Shown here: positions 6,500-14,309 of the stretch, in pieces
How the letters are laid out: each line of letters starts with the position of its first letter
Position numbering within the stretch: position 1 is the stretch's first letter
DNA from: Actinomycetales bacterium
GTDB lineage: Bacteria > Actinomycetota > Actinomycetes > Actinomycetales > Cellulomonadaceae
DNA: 17,813 nucleotides
NCBI GenBank assembly: GCA_015655615.1
Contig: JAATES010000376.1
Location: forward strand, 1-17,813
Direction: 5' to 3'
Program-made: the position numbers and the translations under genes
Notes under the pieces: model-generated
Databases searched by the model: none
What the model was told of the DNA's origin: nothing
The model's input: the letters and a program-made list of their open reading frames with translations, nothing else

Positions 6500-9400
6500 G
6501 TGCTCATGTTTCATGGACGTAGCCGGGCCGTCCCTCCCTCTCCTCTGACGCTGAATCGTCGCGCCCGCATCTCGGGGCACCTGGCCCGGGTGATGGCGGC
6601 GACGCTGGCCATAGGGCTGCTTGGTTCCGGGATGGTGGCAGCGCCGGCTGGAGCTGTCGGCAACTTGCCGCCGGTGATCGGTGGCCTCGACGGCGACAGT
6701 GATACCAGCACAGTGGCAACCGCGCTGGTGGACGTCACCCCGGTCAACGACGCACCCACCCTGAGCGCCACCGGCCTTGTCCCGACCTTCACCGAGGGCG
6801 GCAGCGCCGTGGCCCTGTTCAGCGGCACGGCCATCAGCACGGTCGAGTCCGGCCAGAGCATCGGCGAGTTGAAACTCACTGTGGCCGGGCTGGCCGATGG
6901 CGCGGACGAGAAGCTGATCGTCTCCGGCGCCACCTTCAACCTGAACGACGGCGCCGCCGGCGTCATCGGCGGCGGCAGCGTCGTGAGCTACAGCGTCAGC
7001 GTCGGCGGCACCACCGCCACCGTCACGCTGACCGGCACGTTCACGCCCGCGCAGGCGCAGGCGCTGGTCGACACCATCGCCTACCGCAACACCAGCCAGA
7101 ACCCCAGCACCCACGATCGCACGATCAAGCTCGTCTCCATCAGCGACAACGGCGGGGCCGATACCACCGTGCTGTCCGTGGCGGCCACGGTGCACGTCAC
7201 CCCGGTCAACGACGCGCCCACGCTCTCGGGCGGCCCCTCCGTGCTGCCTGACACCGACGAGAACACAGCCTCCAGCGGCATGCTGATTTCAGTCCTGCTC
7301 GCCGACGTGGTCTATGCCGACGCGGACGGCCCGGCCTCCGGCATCGCCGTCACCGCCAGCAGCGGCAATGGCATTTGGCAGTACTCGACCGAGGGCAACG
7401 CCTGGGTCGACATGGGCAGCAGCCTGACCGACGCATACGCGCTATTGCTCTCCGCCAGCACCCAGGTGCGCTACGTGCCGGACGCGAAGGACGGCGAAAC
7501 CGCCTCCCTCACGTTCCGCGCCTGGGACCAGACCGTCGGTGCCTCTTCGACCAACGTCACGCGCAGCACCGCCAATGCCACCAGCCATGGCGGGTCCAGC
7601 GCATTTTCCGACGCCACGGCGCAGGCCCGCATCGACGTGGCCGCCGTCAACGACGCGCCCACCGACATCGGCCTGAGCAACCTGCAGGTTGCCGAGAACA
7701 CTTCCACCGCATCGGCGCCGACCATCGGCACGCTTTCCACCACCGACGTGGACAGCGGCGACAGCTTCACCTACGGCATCGTGGGCGGCACAGACCAGGA
7801 CGTGTTCGAGATCAGCGGCAGCAGCCTGCAGTTCAGGGTCGGCACCGTGCTCGACTACGAGACCCAGACCAGCTACGCGGTCATCGTGCGCACCACGGAC
7901 GCGGGCAGCGCGACCTACGACAAGACCTTCACCATCCTCCTGACCGACGTGAACGAGGCGCCGATGGTGGACCTGGGCATCGGCGACCAGTCGGCCATCG
8001 CCACGCTGCCGTTCACGTTCACCGTGCCCGCCGACGCTTTCGCAGACCCGGATGCCGCTACCACGCTGATCTACACCGCCACGCTCGCCAACGGCGACCC
8101 GCTGCCGGGTTGGCTGGACTTCGATGGCACCACCTTCAGCGGTACGCCGAGCCTCGGTGACGCGGGCCCGCTCGCCGTGCGCGTGACTGCCAGCGACGGC
8201 GTATTCAGTGTCTCCGACGATTTCACCTTGACCGTCTCCATCGCCCCCGCGGTGTCCGGCATCGTGCGCGCGGATGTGTCGGCGTTGACCAATGCCGGGA
8301 TGGTGAAGTTCACGGTCACCTTCAGCGAAGCGGTGACGGGGGTGAGCCAGGGCGATTTCACGCCTACCGCCACCAGCGGCAGTGTGGCGGGCAACGTCGC
8401 CACCGTGGCAACGGCCGACAACATCACCTACACGGTCACGGTGCAGAACGTGACCGGCGATGGCACGCTGCGGCTGGATCTGAACGCCAGCGGCACCGGC
8501 ATCCAGAATGGCCAGGGCCTCGACATTATCGGCGGCTACACGGGCGGCGAGACCTACACCATCGACCAGACGCCGCCTGTGGTCTCCGCCCCGGTGCTGG
8601 AGGCCGCCTCCGACAGCGGCGCGAGCCACAGCGACGGCATCACCATCGTCACTGCGCTTACGCTCACCGGCACGGCGGAAGCGGACAGCAACGTCCACCT
8701 CTACGACAGCAACGGCATTACCGTGCTCGGCACGACAGTGGCAGATAGCAACGGCAACTGGAGCATCACCAGCAGCGCCCTGGCCGAGGGCAACCACAGT
8801 CTCACCGCCACCGCCACTGACCCGGCCGGCAACACCTCGAGCGCCAGCGCGGCGCTGGTCGTCACCATCGATGTGACACCGCCCAGCGCTCCGACGCTCA
8901 GCGGCACCCGTGTCCGCAGCAGTGCGGGACAGGATGCCATAGTGGGTAACCTGGCGGCCACGGACGCGAACGGAACGCCAGAGTTCGCTTTGGTCTCGGG
9001 GGCAGGCGACAGCGACAACACGCTTTTCGCGATTGTGCACGGGGAGCTGACCATGGTCGACCCGGCTGCGGCGGGCGTAGGTCCTCGCAGTGTGCGGGTG
9101 GCCGCCACCGACCTCGCCGGCAACAGTGCTGATCGAGCCTTCAGCATCGATGTCGTGGCCAACCAGCCGCCAATCGTCAGCGGAGTTCCGACTGGCCGAC
9201 AATGGGTGACCGCGGGAGTCGCCGCTGAGTTGTCCGACCCAGTTGTCTCTGATGGCGACGATGACACCCTCATCATTGTTCTCACTCCCACTAACGGGAG
9301 AATAGGCGGCCTGGCAGAAGGCACCTTCAACGGTGCCGTGGTCGCCGTCACTGACGGCGTGTGGACCCTGACTGGTGCCGCCGACAAGATCACTGCGTTG

Positions 9401-10318
9401 CTCGCCGAGCTGACGTTCACGGCAGGTGCCGCAGGCACTGCCTCGGTCACGCTAGCCGTCGACGACGGATACGTCGACGCGCCGTCGACAACTGCCTATC
9501 TGCTGCAGGTGGCGCCGTCGCAGGTAATCACCGTGCAGCCGACCGATGCGCTGGACATCGTTCCGGGAGGCTCGGCGCAATTCGCGGTCGAGGTGACCGA
9601 TCGGTCGGTTATCGAGTCCGTGCACTGGGAGGTCGCGACATCATCGGCATCTCCAGAGTCGGACGCCGACTGGCAGGCAGTGGACGGCGGCGACGGGTAC
9701 TCGCTTACCGTCCCGGTTATAGTCGGGTCCAGTGCCTGGTATCGGGCGGTGCTGACCGGCCGAGATGGAGTTGTCACCCCGAGCACCCCCGCGCACCTGA
9801 CAGTATGGGATGTGACAGTCGAGGTCGGCGCGGACGACGAGGAGCTTGCTGCACGCTTCCCGAACGCGGCGGACCTGCAGGACCTTGCGCCGAAGGTGGA
9901 CCTGACCAAGCTCCCGGGTGCGGTCTCGTTCACTCTGCCGTGGTCGGGGCAAGACTCGGCGGTGACGGTGTTCAGCTATTCAACGCCGACCTACCTGGAC
10001 ACGTTTCCGGTGGCTGACAGCAGCGTCAAGCTCTCCGACCTCTCCCTGTCTGCGGGGGAGCACTACCTCGCCCTGGTCGGGGTGGACAGCAAGAAGGTGA
10101 CCGTGCTCCACTACGACACCGCTGCTGACACCGATGGCACTGCCACGCCATCTGCGTCGGGCTCGCCCTCGAGCGCACCTACGACCTCGGCTGGCGGCGA
10201 GCTTCCTATGACGGGCCTGTCCTCCTGGCTGCTGATAGTCGCCGCCGCGCTGACTTTGCTAGGCGGGGCGATGATCTCGGTACGCGTGGCTCTGTCCCGG
10301 CGAGGTAGGCCCTCCTGA
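6500..10318 (+). CDS. Large LPMTG-anchored surface protein with cadherin/Ig-like repeats
   Basis: A 1272-residue protein. GTG 6500 is used, with an AAGGG at 6490-6494; ATG 6506 is an alternative start. A long signal peptide (hydrophobic core about 31-47, cleavage near APAGA-V at 52) precedes tandem beta-sandwich domains. Two units close with or start at VTPVNDAPTLS (79 and 233). A third boundary is AAVNDAPT (381). A cadherin-like domain lies at 391-488 with calcium-type DVDSGD, LDYE and DVNEAP motifs. A putative-Ig domain follows (490-581), then Ig-like repeats (583-690 and 692-797), further cadherin/Ig-like units to about 1105, a Ser/Thr/Pro-rich spacer (1210-1233), LPMTG (1235-1239), a membrane segment and a basic tail. 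Sortase should link it to peptidoglycan, and adhesion is the likely role. Serine codons are overwhelmingly AGC from about 6720 to 8880, but TCG/TCC become common after about 9480, suggesting a chimeric origin. Confidence 0.92.
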   Translation: MLMFHGRSRAVPPSPLTLNRRARISGHLARVMAATLAIGLLGSGMVAAPAGAVGNLPPVIGGLDGDSDTSTVATALVDVTPVNDAPTLSATGLVPTFTEGGSAVALFSGTAISTVESGQSIGELKLTVAGLADGADEKLIVSGATFNLNDGAAGVIGGGSVVSYSVSVGGTTATVTLTGTFTPAQAQALVDTIAYRNTSQNPSTHDRTIKLVSISDNGGADTTVLSVAATVHVTPVNDAPTLSGGPSVLPDTDENTASSGMLISVLLADVVYADADGPASGIAVTASSGNGIWQYSTEGNAWVDMGSSLTDAYALLLSASTQVRYVPDAKDGETASLTFRAWDQTVGASSTNVTRSTANATSHGGSSAFSDATAQARIDVAAVNDAPTDIGLSNLQVAENTSTASAPTIGTLSTTDVDSGDSFTYGIVGGTDQDVFEISGSSLQFRVGTVLDYETQTSYAVIVRTTDAGSATYDKTFTILLTDVNEAPMVDLGIGDQSAIATLPFTFTVPADAFADPDAATTLIYTATLANGDPLPGWLDFDGTTFSGTPSLGDAGPLAVRVTASDGVFSVSDDFTLTVSIAPAVSGIVRADVSALTNAGMVKFTVTFSEAVTGVSQGDFTPTATSGSVAGNVATVATADNITYTVTVQNVTGDGTLRLDLNASGTGIQNGQGLDIIGGYTGGETYTIDQTPPVVSAPVLEAASDSGASHSDGITIVTALTLTGTAEADSNVHLYDSNGITVLGTTVADSNGNWSITSSALAEGNHSLTATATDPAGNTSSASAALVVTIDVTPPSAPTLSGTRVRSSAGQDAIVGNLAATDANGTPEFALVSGAGDSDNTLFAIVHGELTMVDPAAAGVGPRSVRVAATDLAGNSADRAFSIDVVANQPPIVSGVPTGRQWVTAGVAAELSDPVVSDGDDDTLIIVLTPTNGRIGGLAEGTFNGAVVAVTDGVWTLTGAADKITALLAELTFTAGAAGTASVTLAVDDGYVDAPSTTAYLLQVAPSQVITVQPTDALDIVPGGSAQFAVEVTDRSVIESVHWEVATSSASPESDADWQAVDGGDGYSLTVPVIVGSSAWYRAVLTGRDGVVTPSTPAHLTVWDVTVEVGADDEELAARFPNAADLQDLAPKVDLTKLPGAVSFTLPWSGQDSAVTVFSYSTPTYLDTFPVADSSVKLSDLSLSAGEHYLALVGVDSKKVTVLHYDTAADTDGTATPSASGSPSSAPTTSAGGELPMTGLSSWLLIVAAALTLLGGAMISVRVALSRRGRPS

Positions 10319-10531
10319 CAGCGGGCTGGCACCGTGAGAGGTGTCGGTGTCGCGCAGGTACGCACCGGTGGATGCTGCGGCTGAACCGGTCACGGGGTCC
10401 TCGGTGATCCGTCCGACGGGGAACAGATTTCTGGCAAGGAACTCGTTGGTGCCGGCCTCGTGCAGCACGGTGATAGTTCCCGTCCAGCCTTGCCGGCTCA
10501 TCTGGGCGGCCAGCGTCCGCATCCACACCAT
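10319..10531 (-). pseudogene. PhzF-family protein, C-terminal fragment
   Basis: On the minus strand about 71 codons read FLARNLFPVGRITEDPVTGS and then AAASTGAYL, the signature of PhzF-like isomerases/epimerases (usual form RxFxPxxGIxEDPxTGSA). The N-terminal half, with its catalytic Glu, is missing at the side where the IS3 remnant begins (about 10535). At the other side the fragment runs into the stop codon of the adhesin. It is neither started nor stopped properly and is a relic cut by insertion and deletion. Confidence 0.8.
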
Positions 10532-10540
10532 CCTCAGCTA

Positions 10541-10666
10541 CGCATCGCGATTGTCACCTGGATCGAACGGACCTACCACCGCCAACGCCGACAGGCCCGA
10601 CTCGGACGGTTGACGCCCATCGAATTCGAGACCATCATGAACACGACCGTCGCCCTCGCGGCGTGA
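10541..10666 (+). pseudogene. IS3-family OrfB transposase, last 41 residues
   Basis: The frame reads TWIERTYHRQRRQARLGRLT, then PIEFETIMNTTVALAA and TGA 10664-10666. This is the conserved tail of IS3 OrfB (W-I-E-x-x-Y-N-R-R-R-R...LGxLTPxEFE). All DDE residues are absent. It continues in frame upstream to 10460 only by chance, across the PhzF fragment. Confidence 0.85.
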
Positions 10667-10674
10667 CTACAAAC

Positions 10675-10695
10675 TGTCACCTAACCGTGCAGCAG
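10675..10695 (+). repeat. Right terminal inverted repeat of the second IS3 remnant
   Basis: It is identical to 5326-5346 and ends CCGTGCAGCAG. No matching left repeat is visible nearby. Confidence 0.85.
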
Positions 10696-10729
10696 TCCCA
10701 GCGTCGCAGCACGGACGGGGGATCGCAGG

Positions 10730-12091
10730 TCATCGGCCGTTCCCGGGACCGGTAACTTGCACGTCGCCGTCCGCCGTGCACCAGAGCAGGATCAGTCGCG
10801 CGACCATCCGTGCGGCATGCTGGAGCAGTGGTTCCGCCACGCGGTCGTGCGCCGCGTGAGCCGAGGAGAGGTCGCCCGGGCCACACACCAGGGCGGGTAT
10901 GCTCGCCGCCTCGTAGAAGGAGGCGTCGGACTGGGCGCTGCCCGCGCGAGAGTGGTCCTGGTGTGGCAACCCGGCGAGATCGGCTACGTCGTTACGTGCC
11001 GCCAGGACGGCACGGGCAAAGGGGTCCTGCGGGTCTGTGTGGGCCGGGGGCCAGGTCTCCTCCCATTCGAACTCCACGGGATGCTCGCGCAACCACGGGT
11101 CCGTCTGGCAGGCCGCGCGCACGTGGGCCTCCACTTCCGACGCGATGTCCTCGCCCGTCTCGCCCGGCGGGAATGACAGCAGGCAGTCGAAGCGCGCCCG
11201 GTCCGGAAAGTAAGGGGCGGCCTCGGTCCCGACGTCGGCGTGGAGCACTCCGGAGTGGATGATGAACGTCCCTGGAGCGAACTGCGGGTGACGCTTGGAG
11301 ATCCCCCACTGCTCCTCGAGCTGCCGCAGTGCCTGGTACACGAAGAGGGCCTTGTCGATGGCGTTGACGCCGACATCGTCGCCGCCCCCGCCCGGATGGA
11401 TCGCCGCTCCACGGGAAGCCCAGTGCGCCGCCTTCCCGCGCACGGTCATGTGGAACAGGTAGTTCCCCGCCGCGGTGTTGAAGACTGCCAGCGGCAGGTC
11501 CCCTCCCGAGGTGGGCTCGATGACGAGCGCGGCGTCCGTCCGGTAGCCACCCTCGATGACGGCCGACGTTCCCAGCTCGTGGCTCATCGTCTCCTCGCCA
11601 ACCACCGAGTGGACCTGCACCTCGCCCTCCGGAACCACCCCGGCGTCCGCGAGTGCACGCAGGGCGAGCCAGACGACGGCGTGTCCCGACTTGGTGTCCG
11701 ACGCGCCCAGGCCGTATAGGTAGCCGCCTTGCTCTACCAGCGTCCACGGGTCAGGATGCGGCCGGGCGTCGGGTGCTGCGGGCGAGACCGTGTCGATGTG
11801 GCAGTTGAGGGCCAGCGACCTCCCGAGGCCACGGCCCCACGTACCCACGAGGTTGGGACGGTCCGGTGACGGCCCGACGGACACCGTCCGCATGCCGATG
11901 TCGTCCAAATGGCGCGCAAACAGCTGGTTGGCCCGCTGCTCCCCGCCGTCGTACGCTCCCGGTGTCACGCCGGGCTGCAGCGGGTTCACACTCGCCACAC
12001 CGACGAGCTCCGCCAGGACCGCACGCGCTTGCGGTGCCCGCGCGGCGATAGCCTCGTCAATCCGTGCCAGTAAAGCCTCGTTGTCGTCCAT
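10730..12091 (-). CDS. M20-family metallopeptidase/amidohydrolase (ArgE/DapE-like)
   Basis: I chose ATG at 12091 (453 residues). The longer frame from 12202 adds an uncharacteristic 37-residue tail. The M20 metal centre is visible: LNCHIDTV with His98 and Asp100, GASDTKSG with bridging Asp132, GEET with catalytic Glu166 and metal Glu167, IEPTS with Glu192, and a C-terminal SSAHAAHD with probable ligand His412. The dimerisation-domain phrase GKAAHWASRG is also present. Such enzymes hydrolyse N-acyl amino acids, carbamoyl amino acids or small peptides using two zinc ions in the cytoplasm. In this cluster it probably releases an amino acid from a ring-opened or N-modified intermediate. It is the last gene, 147 bp after the deglycase. 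Exact substrate is not deducible. Confidence 0.93.
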   Translation of the reverse strand: MDDNEALLARIDEAIAARAPQARAVLAELVGVASVNPLQPGVTPGAYDGGEQRANQLFARHLDDIGMRTVSVGPSPDRPNLVGTWGRGLGRSLALNCHIDTVSPAAPDARPHPDPWTLVEQGGYLYGLGASDTKSGHAVVWLALRALADAGVVPEGEVQVHSVVGEETMSHELGTSAVIEGGYRTDAALVIEPTSGGDLPLAVFNTAAGNYLFHMTVRGKAAHWASRGAAIHPGGGGDDVGVNAIDKALFVYQALRQLEEQWGISKRHPQFAPGTFIIHSGVLHADVGTEAAPYFPDRARFDCLLSFPPGETGEDIASEVEAHVRAACQTDPWLREHPVEFEWEETWPPAHTDPQDPFARAVLAARNDVADLAGLPHQDHSRAGSAQSDASFYEAASIPALVCGPGDLSSAHAAHDRVAEPLLQHAARMVARLILLWCTADGDVQVTGPGNGR

Positions 12092-12238
12092 CCCCCGTGG
12101 TCCCTTCTCCCTAGTTCGTCCTGGATCAGCCTTTCCGGCTTCCCAAGCGGCCGGTCCGCCCACCGTTGCGTCTTCCCCGGCTTTGCGGGCCTCGGTCCGC
12201 ACCGCTGTCCGAGGGCGGGGCGAGCCGAGGACGCGACG

Positions 12239-13252
12239 TCAGTAGCCCAGGCGCCGGTAGTAGCGACGGGTCACCAATGGGTGCCGCCGTTCGACCTCCA
12301 GGTAGGCCCCGACGCGTTCGAGGACGGCCGCGAGCACCACCGGGGAGATCAGGGCACGCACGCGCTCCGAGATGCCGGGAAGCGCGAAAGAGGCGGAGTC
12401 CAGGACTGTGAGCTTGTCGGTGACCTGTGGCACGAACGCCTCGAGCCGCTCCGCGAGCGGCCGCGCGGCATCCTCGCCCTTGAACAGCAGGATGCTGACG
12501 CCCTTCTCCACGAGCTCCAGCGTGCCGTGGAAGAAGTCGGACGAATGCACCGGACGGGTGCGGATCCACTGCATCTCCTCCAGGATGCACATCCCGAAGT
12601 AGAAGGCCTCAGCCCAGACGCTCCCCGGCCCGGTGATGATGTGGTAGTCCTCGGACGCGATGGCCGAGGCCAGCCCCGGGGCCACCTCCTCTGCCTGCGC
12701 CTTGAGGTCCAGCAGTGCTGCCGGGAGTACGGCGAGTTCGGCTACGACCTGCTCGTAGTCGTCGATCTCGCCGCGGTGGGACATCACCGACAGGGCCACG
12801 AGGAGCGATTGGAGATAGAACGATTCCGACGAGGTGTCGTCGGCGGCCGGGTTGGTGAAGGTGTGGTCCGCGGCGACCGCGAGGGGGCTGCTCGCGTCAC
12901 CTGTCAGGGCGATCACAGTTGCGCCCTTGGCCTGGGCGAAGGCCAACACCTCCTGGCTCTCGGGCGTCGTCCCCGACAACGAGGGGATGACGACGATCGA
13001 ACCCTTCCCGAGGTTCGGGGCCGGCGTGTGCAGAATCTCGGCCGGGTAGTCCAGGTACACAGGAAACGATGACTCCCGCTGCAGCAACGACACCGCGGGA
13101 TACATCAGGATCCCCGCGCCGCCCGTGCCCAGGAGGTACAGGTTCCTGGCACCAGCCTGCAGCAGTTCACCGATGCACGAGTGCAGGGGGGCCGCAAGGC
13201 TGACCGCCCCGGTCTGGATGCGCTCATAACGAGCCTCGTCGAAGTTGAACAT
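12239..13252 (-). CDS. SIS-domain sugar-phosphate deglycase, FrlB/FraB-like
   Basis: A 337-residue protein with two SIS folds, starting at ATG 13252 after GAGGAG. The first SIS domain shows YLLGTGGAGILM (39-50) and the phosphosugar loop SLSGTTPES (91-99). The C-terminus ends RRYYRRLGY, closely like the RRYYGGLVEY end of E. coli FrlB as I remember it. In the FrlB/FraB deglycases the general base Glu and acid His are 16 residues apart. Here Glu226 (LEEMQW) and His242 (DFFHGTLE) keep that spacing and context, before LELVEKGV as in the family's LEIVEPGV. It should cleave a 6-phosphorylated fructosyl-amino acid (Amadori compound) or related aminosugar, giving glucose 6-phosphate and an amine. No kinase partner lies in the window. 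Three periodic palindromes lie just upstream. Confidence is high for the family and moderate for the reaction. Confidence 0.88.
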   Translation of the reverse strand: MFNFDEARYERIQTGAVSLAAPLHSCIGELLQAGARNLYLLGTGGAGILMYPAVSLLQRESSFPVYLDYPAEILHTPAPNLGKGSIVVIPSLSGTTPESQEVLAFAQAKGATVIALTGDASSPLAVAADHTFTNPAADDTSSESFYLQSLLVALSVMSHRGEIDDYEQVVAELAVLPAALLDLKAQAEEVAPGLASAIASEDYHIITGPGSVWAEAFYFGMCILEEMQWIRTRPVHSSDFFHGTLELVEKGVSILLFKGEDAARPLAERLEAFVPQVTDKLTVLDSASFALPGISERVRALISPVVLAAVLERVGAYLEVERRHPLVTRRYYRRLGY

Positions 13253-13268
13253 GACACTCCTCGAATCA

Positions 13269-13355
13269 GGTGGTCGGTGCGACCACGTCGTAGGTCAGGT
13301 GGCCGGTATGGCCACCTCATCGGCCGCGTGGTCGAGGTGACCACGTCGGATGGCG
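13269..13355 (-). promoter_or_regulatory. Three operator-like palindromes at exact 29-bp spacing upstream of the deglycase
   Basis: GTGGTCG-gtg-CGACCAC (13270-13286), AGGTGGCC-ggtat-GGCCACCT (13297-13317) and CGTGGTC-gaggt-GACCACG (13327-13345) have centres at 13278, 13307 and 13336. They share the consensus GTGGyC-N5-GrCCAC. They lie 18-93 bases before the deglycase ATG and after the dehydrogenase stop. The left half of a fourth, decayed unit (13356-13370) keeps TTGCCGGT at the expected phase. They may bind a dimeric repressor cooperatively, or form three mRNA hairpins that set expression between the two parts of the cluster. Confidence 0.65.
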
Positions 13356-13410
13356 TGTTGCCGGTCTGCCGGTGCCCTTCCCGGACAATCCCGGCCCCGG
13401 ACCGGAGGGC

Positions 13411-14298
13411 TCAGCCGGCCCGGATTGCCGGGGTCGGCGCATGCTCGAAGGCGACCGCGACTGCGGCGATGTCCTCCCCCGCGTGCCCGGCTGCCGCAGC
13501 CACGGCATAAAGGTCGTCCAGCGTCTCCAGCAGTGCCGTCGGCATGCCGGAATCCTCGGCGGCCGTCCGGATGAGGGCTAAGTCCTTGCGCAATGCCGCC
13601 ACGGCGAACTGGGCAGAGAAGTCGTGGGCGAGCATCTTCGCGCCCTTGAGGTGGCAGTAAGGAGAGTCGGCCGTCCCGCCGGCCAGCACCTCCAGCCACA
13701 GCCGGGGGTCCAGCCCTTGGGCCTGGACGAGCGCGAGCGCCTGGGCCGTGCCCGCCGCACTGACCGCGACCCACGAGTTGCAAGCGAGCTTGACCGCGGT
13801 GCCGTCGCCGATCCGGTCACCGGCATGCACGATCCGGGCCGAGATCGCCTGGATCTGCTGCTGGACCCTTGCGAAGAGGCCGGGCGAGCCGCCGCCAATC
13901 AGGATCAGCGTGCCATCCTCAGCCTGCGGTCTGGTGCCCATCATCATGGTCTCGACCATCGCGACCCGGTGTCGTGCCGCGAGTTCGGACACCCGCCTGG
14001 CCCCGTCCAGGCCGATGGTCGAGGCCTGCACCCACACGGCGTCCGGGTGCCCGGCCTCGATCGACTCCTCGAGCACCGCGATCACGGAGTCGGCGTCGAA
14101 CAGTACAACGAACACCACCTCGGCCTCCGCAACGGCCTCGGCCGGAGTTGCCGCGATCAGAGCCCCGCTCGCGGCCAGAGGCGCAGCACGCTCCGGGGAG
14201 CGGTTCCAGACGGCCACCTCGAATCCGGCGCGCAACAACGACCGCGCGATGCCCGTCCCCATGATGCCCGTACCCAGTACCGCCACCCTGCTGCTCAT
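13411..14298 (-). CDS. NAD(P)-dependent beta-hydroxyacid dehydrogenase (HIBADH-like)
   Basis: A 295-residue protein, the usual size for the 3-hydroxyisobutyrate/tartronate-semialdehyde reductase family. ATG 14298 has AGAGGAA upstream. The longer frame to 14544 adds 82 residues of basic low complexity and overlaps the VOC gene. The Rossmann motif is GTGIMGTG (9-16). WNRSPERA (31-38) after beta-2 has an Arg that often signals NADP(H). The catalytic Lys170 and Asn174 lie in the family motif KLACN. The usual substrate-loop phrase D-A-P-x-x-G is replaced by VETMMMGT (115-122), so the substrate may be unusual. It begins 11 bp after the VOC stop and is probably cotranscribed with the hyu genes. It would reduce a semialdehyde or 2-oxo acid, or oxidise a beta-hydroxyacid. 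Confidence 0.92.
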   Translation of the reverse strand: MSSRVAVLGTGIMGTGIARSLLRAGFEVAVWNRSPERAAPLAASGALIAATPAEAVAEAEVVFVVLFDADSVIAVLEESIEAGHPDAVWVQASTIGLDGARRVSELAARHRVAMVETMMMGTRPQAEDGTLILIGGGSPGLFARVQQQIQAISARIVHAGDRIGDGTAVKLACNSWVAVSAAGTAQALALVQAQGLDPRLWLEVLAGGTADSPYCHLKGAKMLAHDFSAQFAVAALRKDLALIRTAAEDSGMPTALLETLDDLYAVAAAAGHAGEDIAAVAVAFEHAPTPAIRAG

Positions 14299-14309
14299 TG
14301 CCGTTCCTC

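Larger units (their letters stand above)
10535..10695 (+). mobile_element. 3' end of an IS3-family element (orfB tail plus right inverted repeat)
   Basis: The region includes the C-terminus of the OrfB transposase and the right terminal repeat (10675-10695). The last 42 bases (10654-10695) are identical to 5305-5346 of the first remnant, and the preceding 40 or so differ at about seven positions. No left end is seen before the PhzF fragment, so the rest was lost. It lies 35 bp beyond the stop of the M20 gene, which reads towards it. Confidence 0.85.

Noticed and set aside
5785..6522. 245-codon plus-strand frame treated as one gene
   Set aside because: Only the first part continues the relaxase-helicase fragment. 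After about 5880 the translation is unstructured Ser/Arg-rich sequence antisense to the PIN remnant.
7442..9202. 586-codon minus-strand open frame
   Set aside because: It is a shadow of the adhesin repeats. The translation is Gly/Arg/His-rich with no domains, while the plus strand has clear cadherin/Ig motifs.
12092..12202. Upstream start for the M20 gene (37 extra residues)
   Set aside because: The extension is uncharacteristic and lacks a ribosome-binding site. The ATG at 12091 begins a normal M20 N-terminus.
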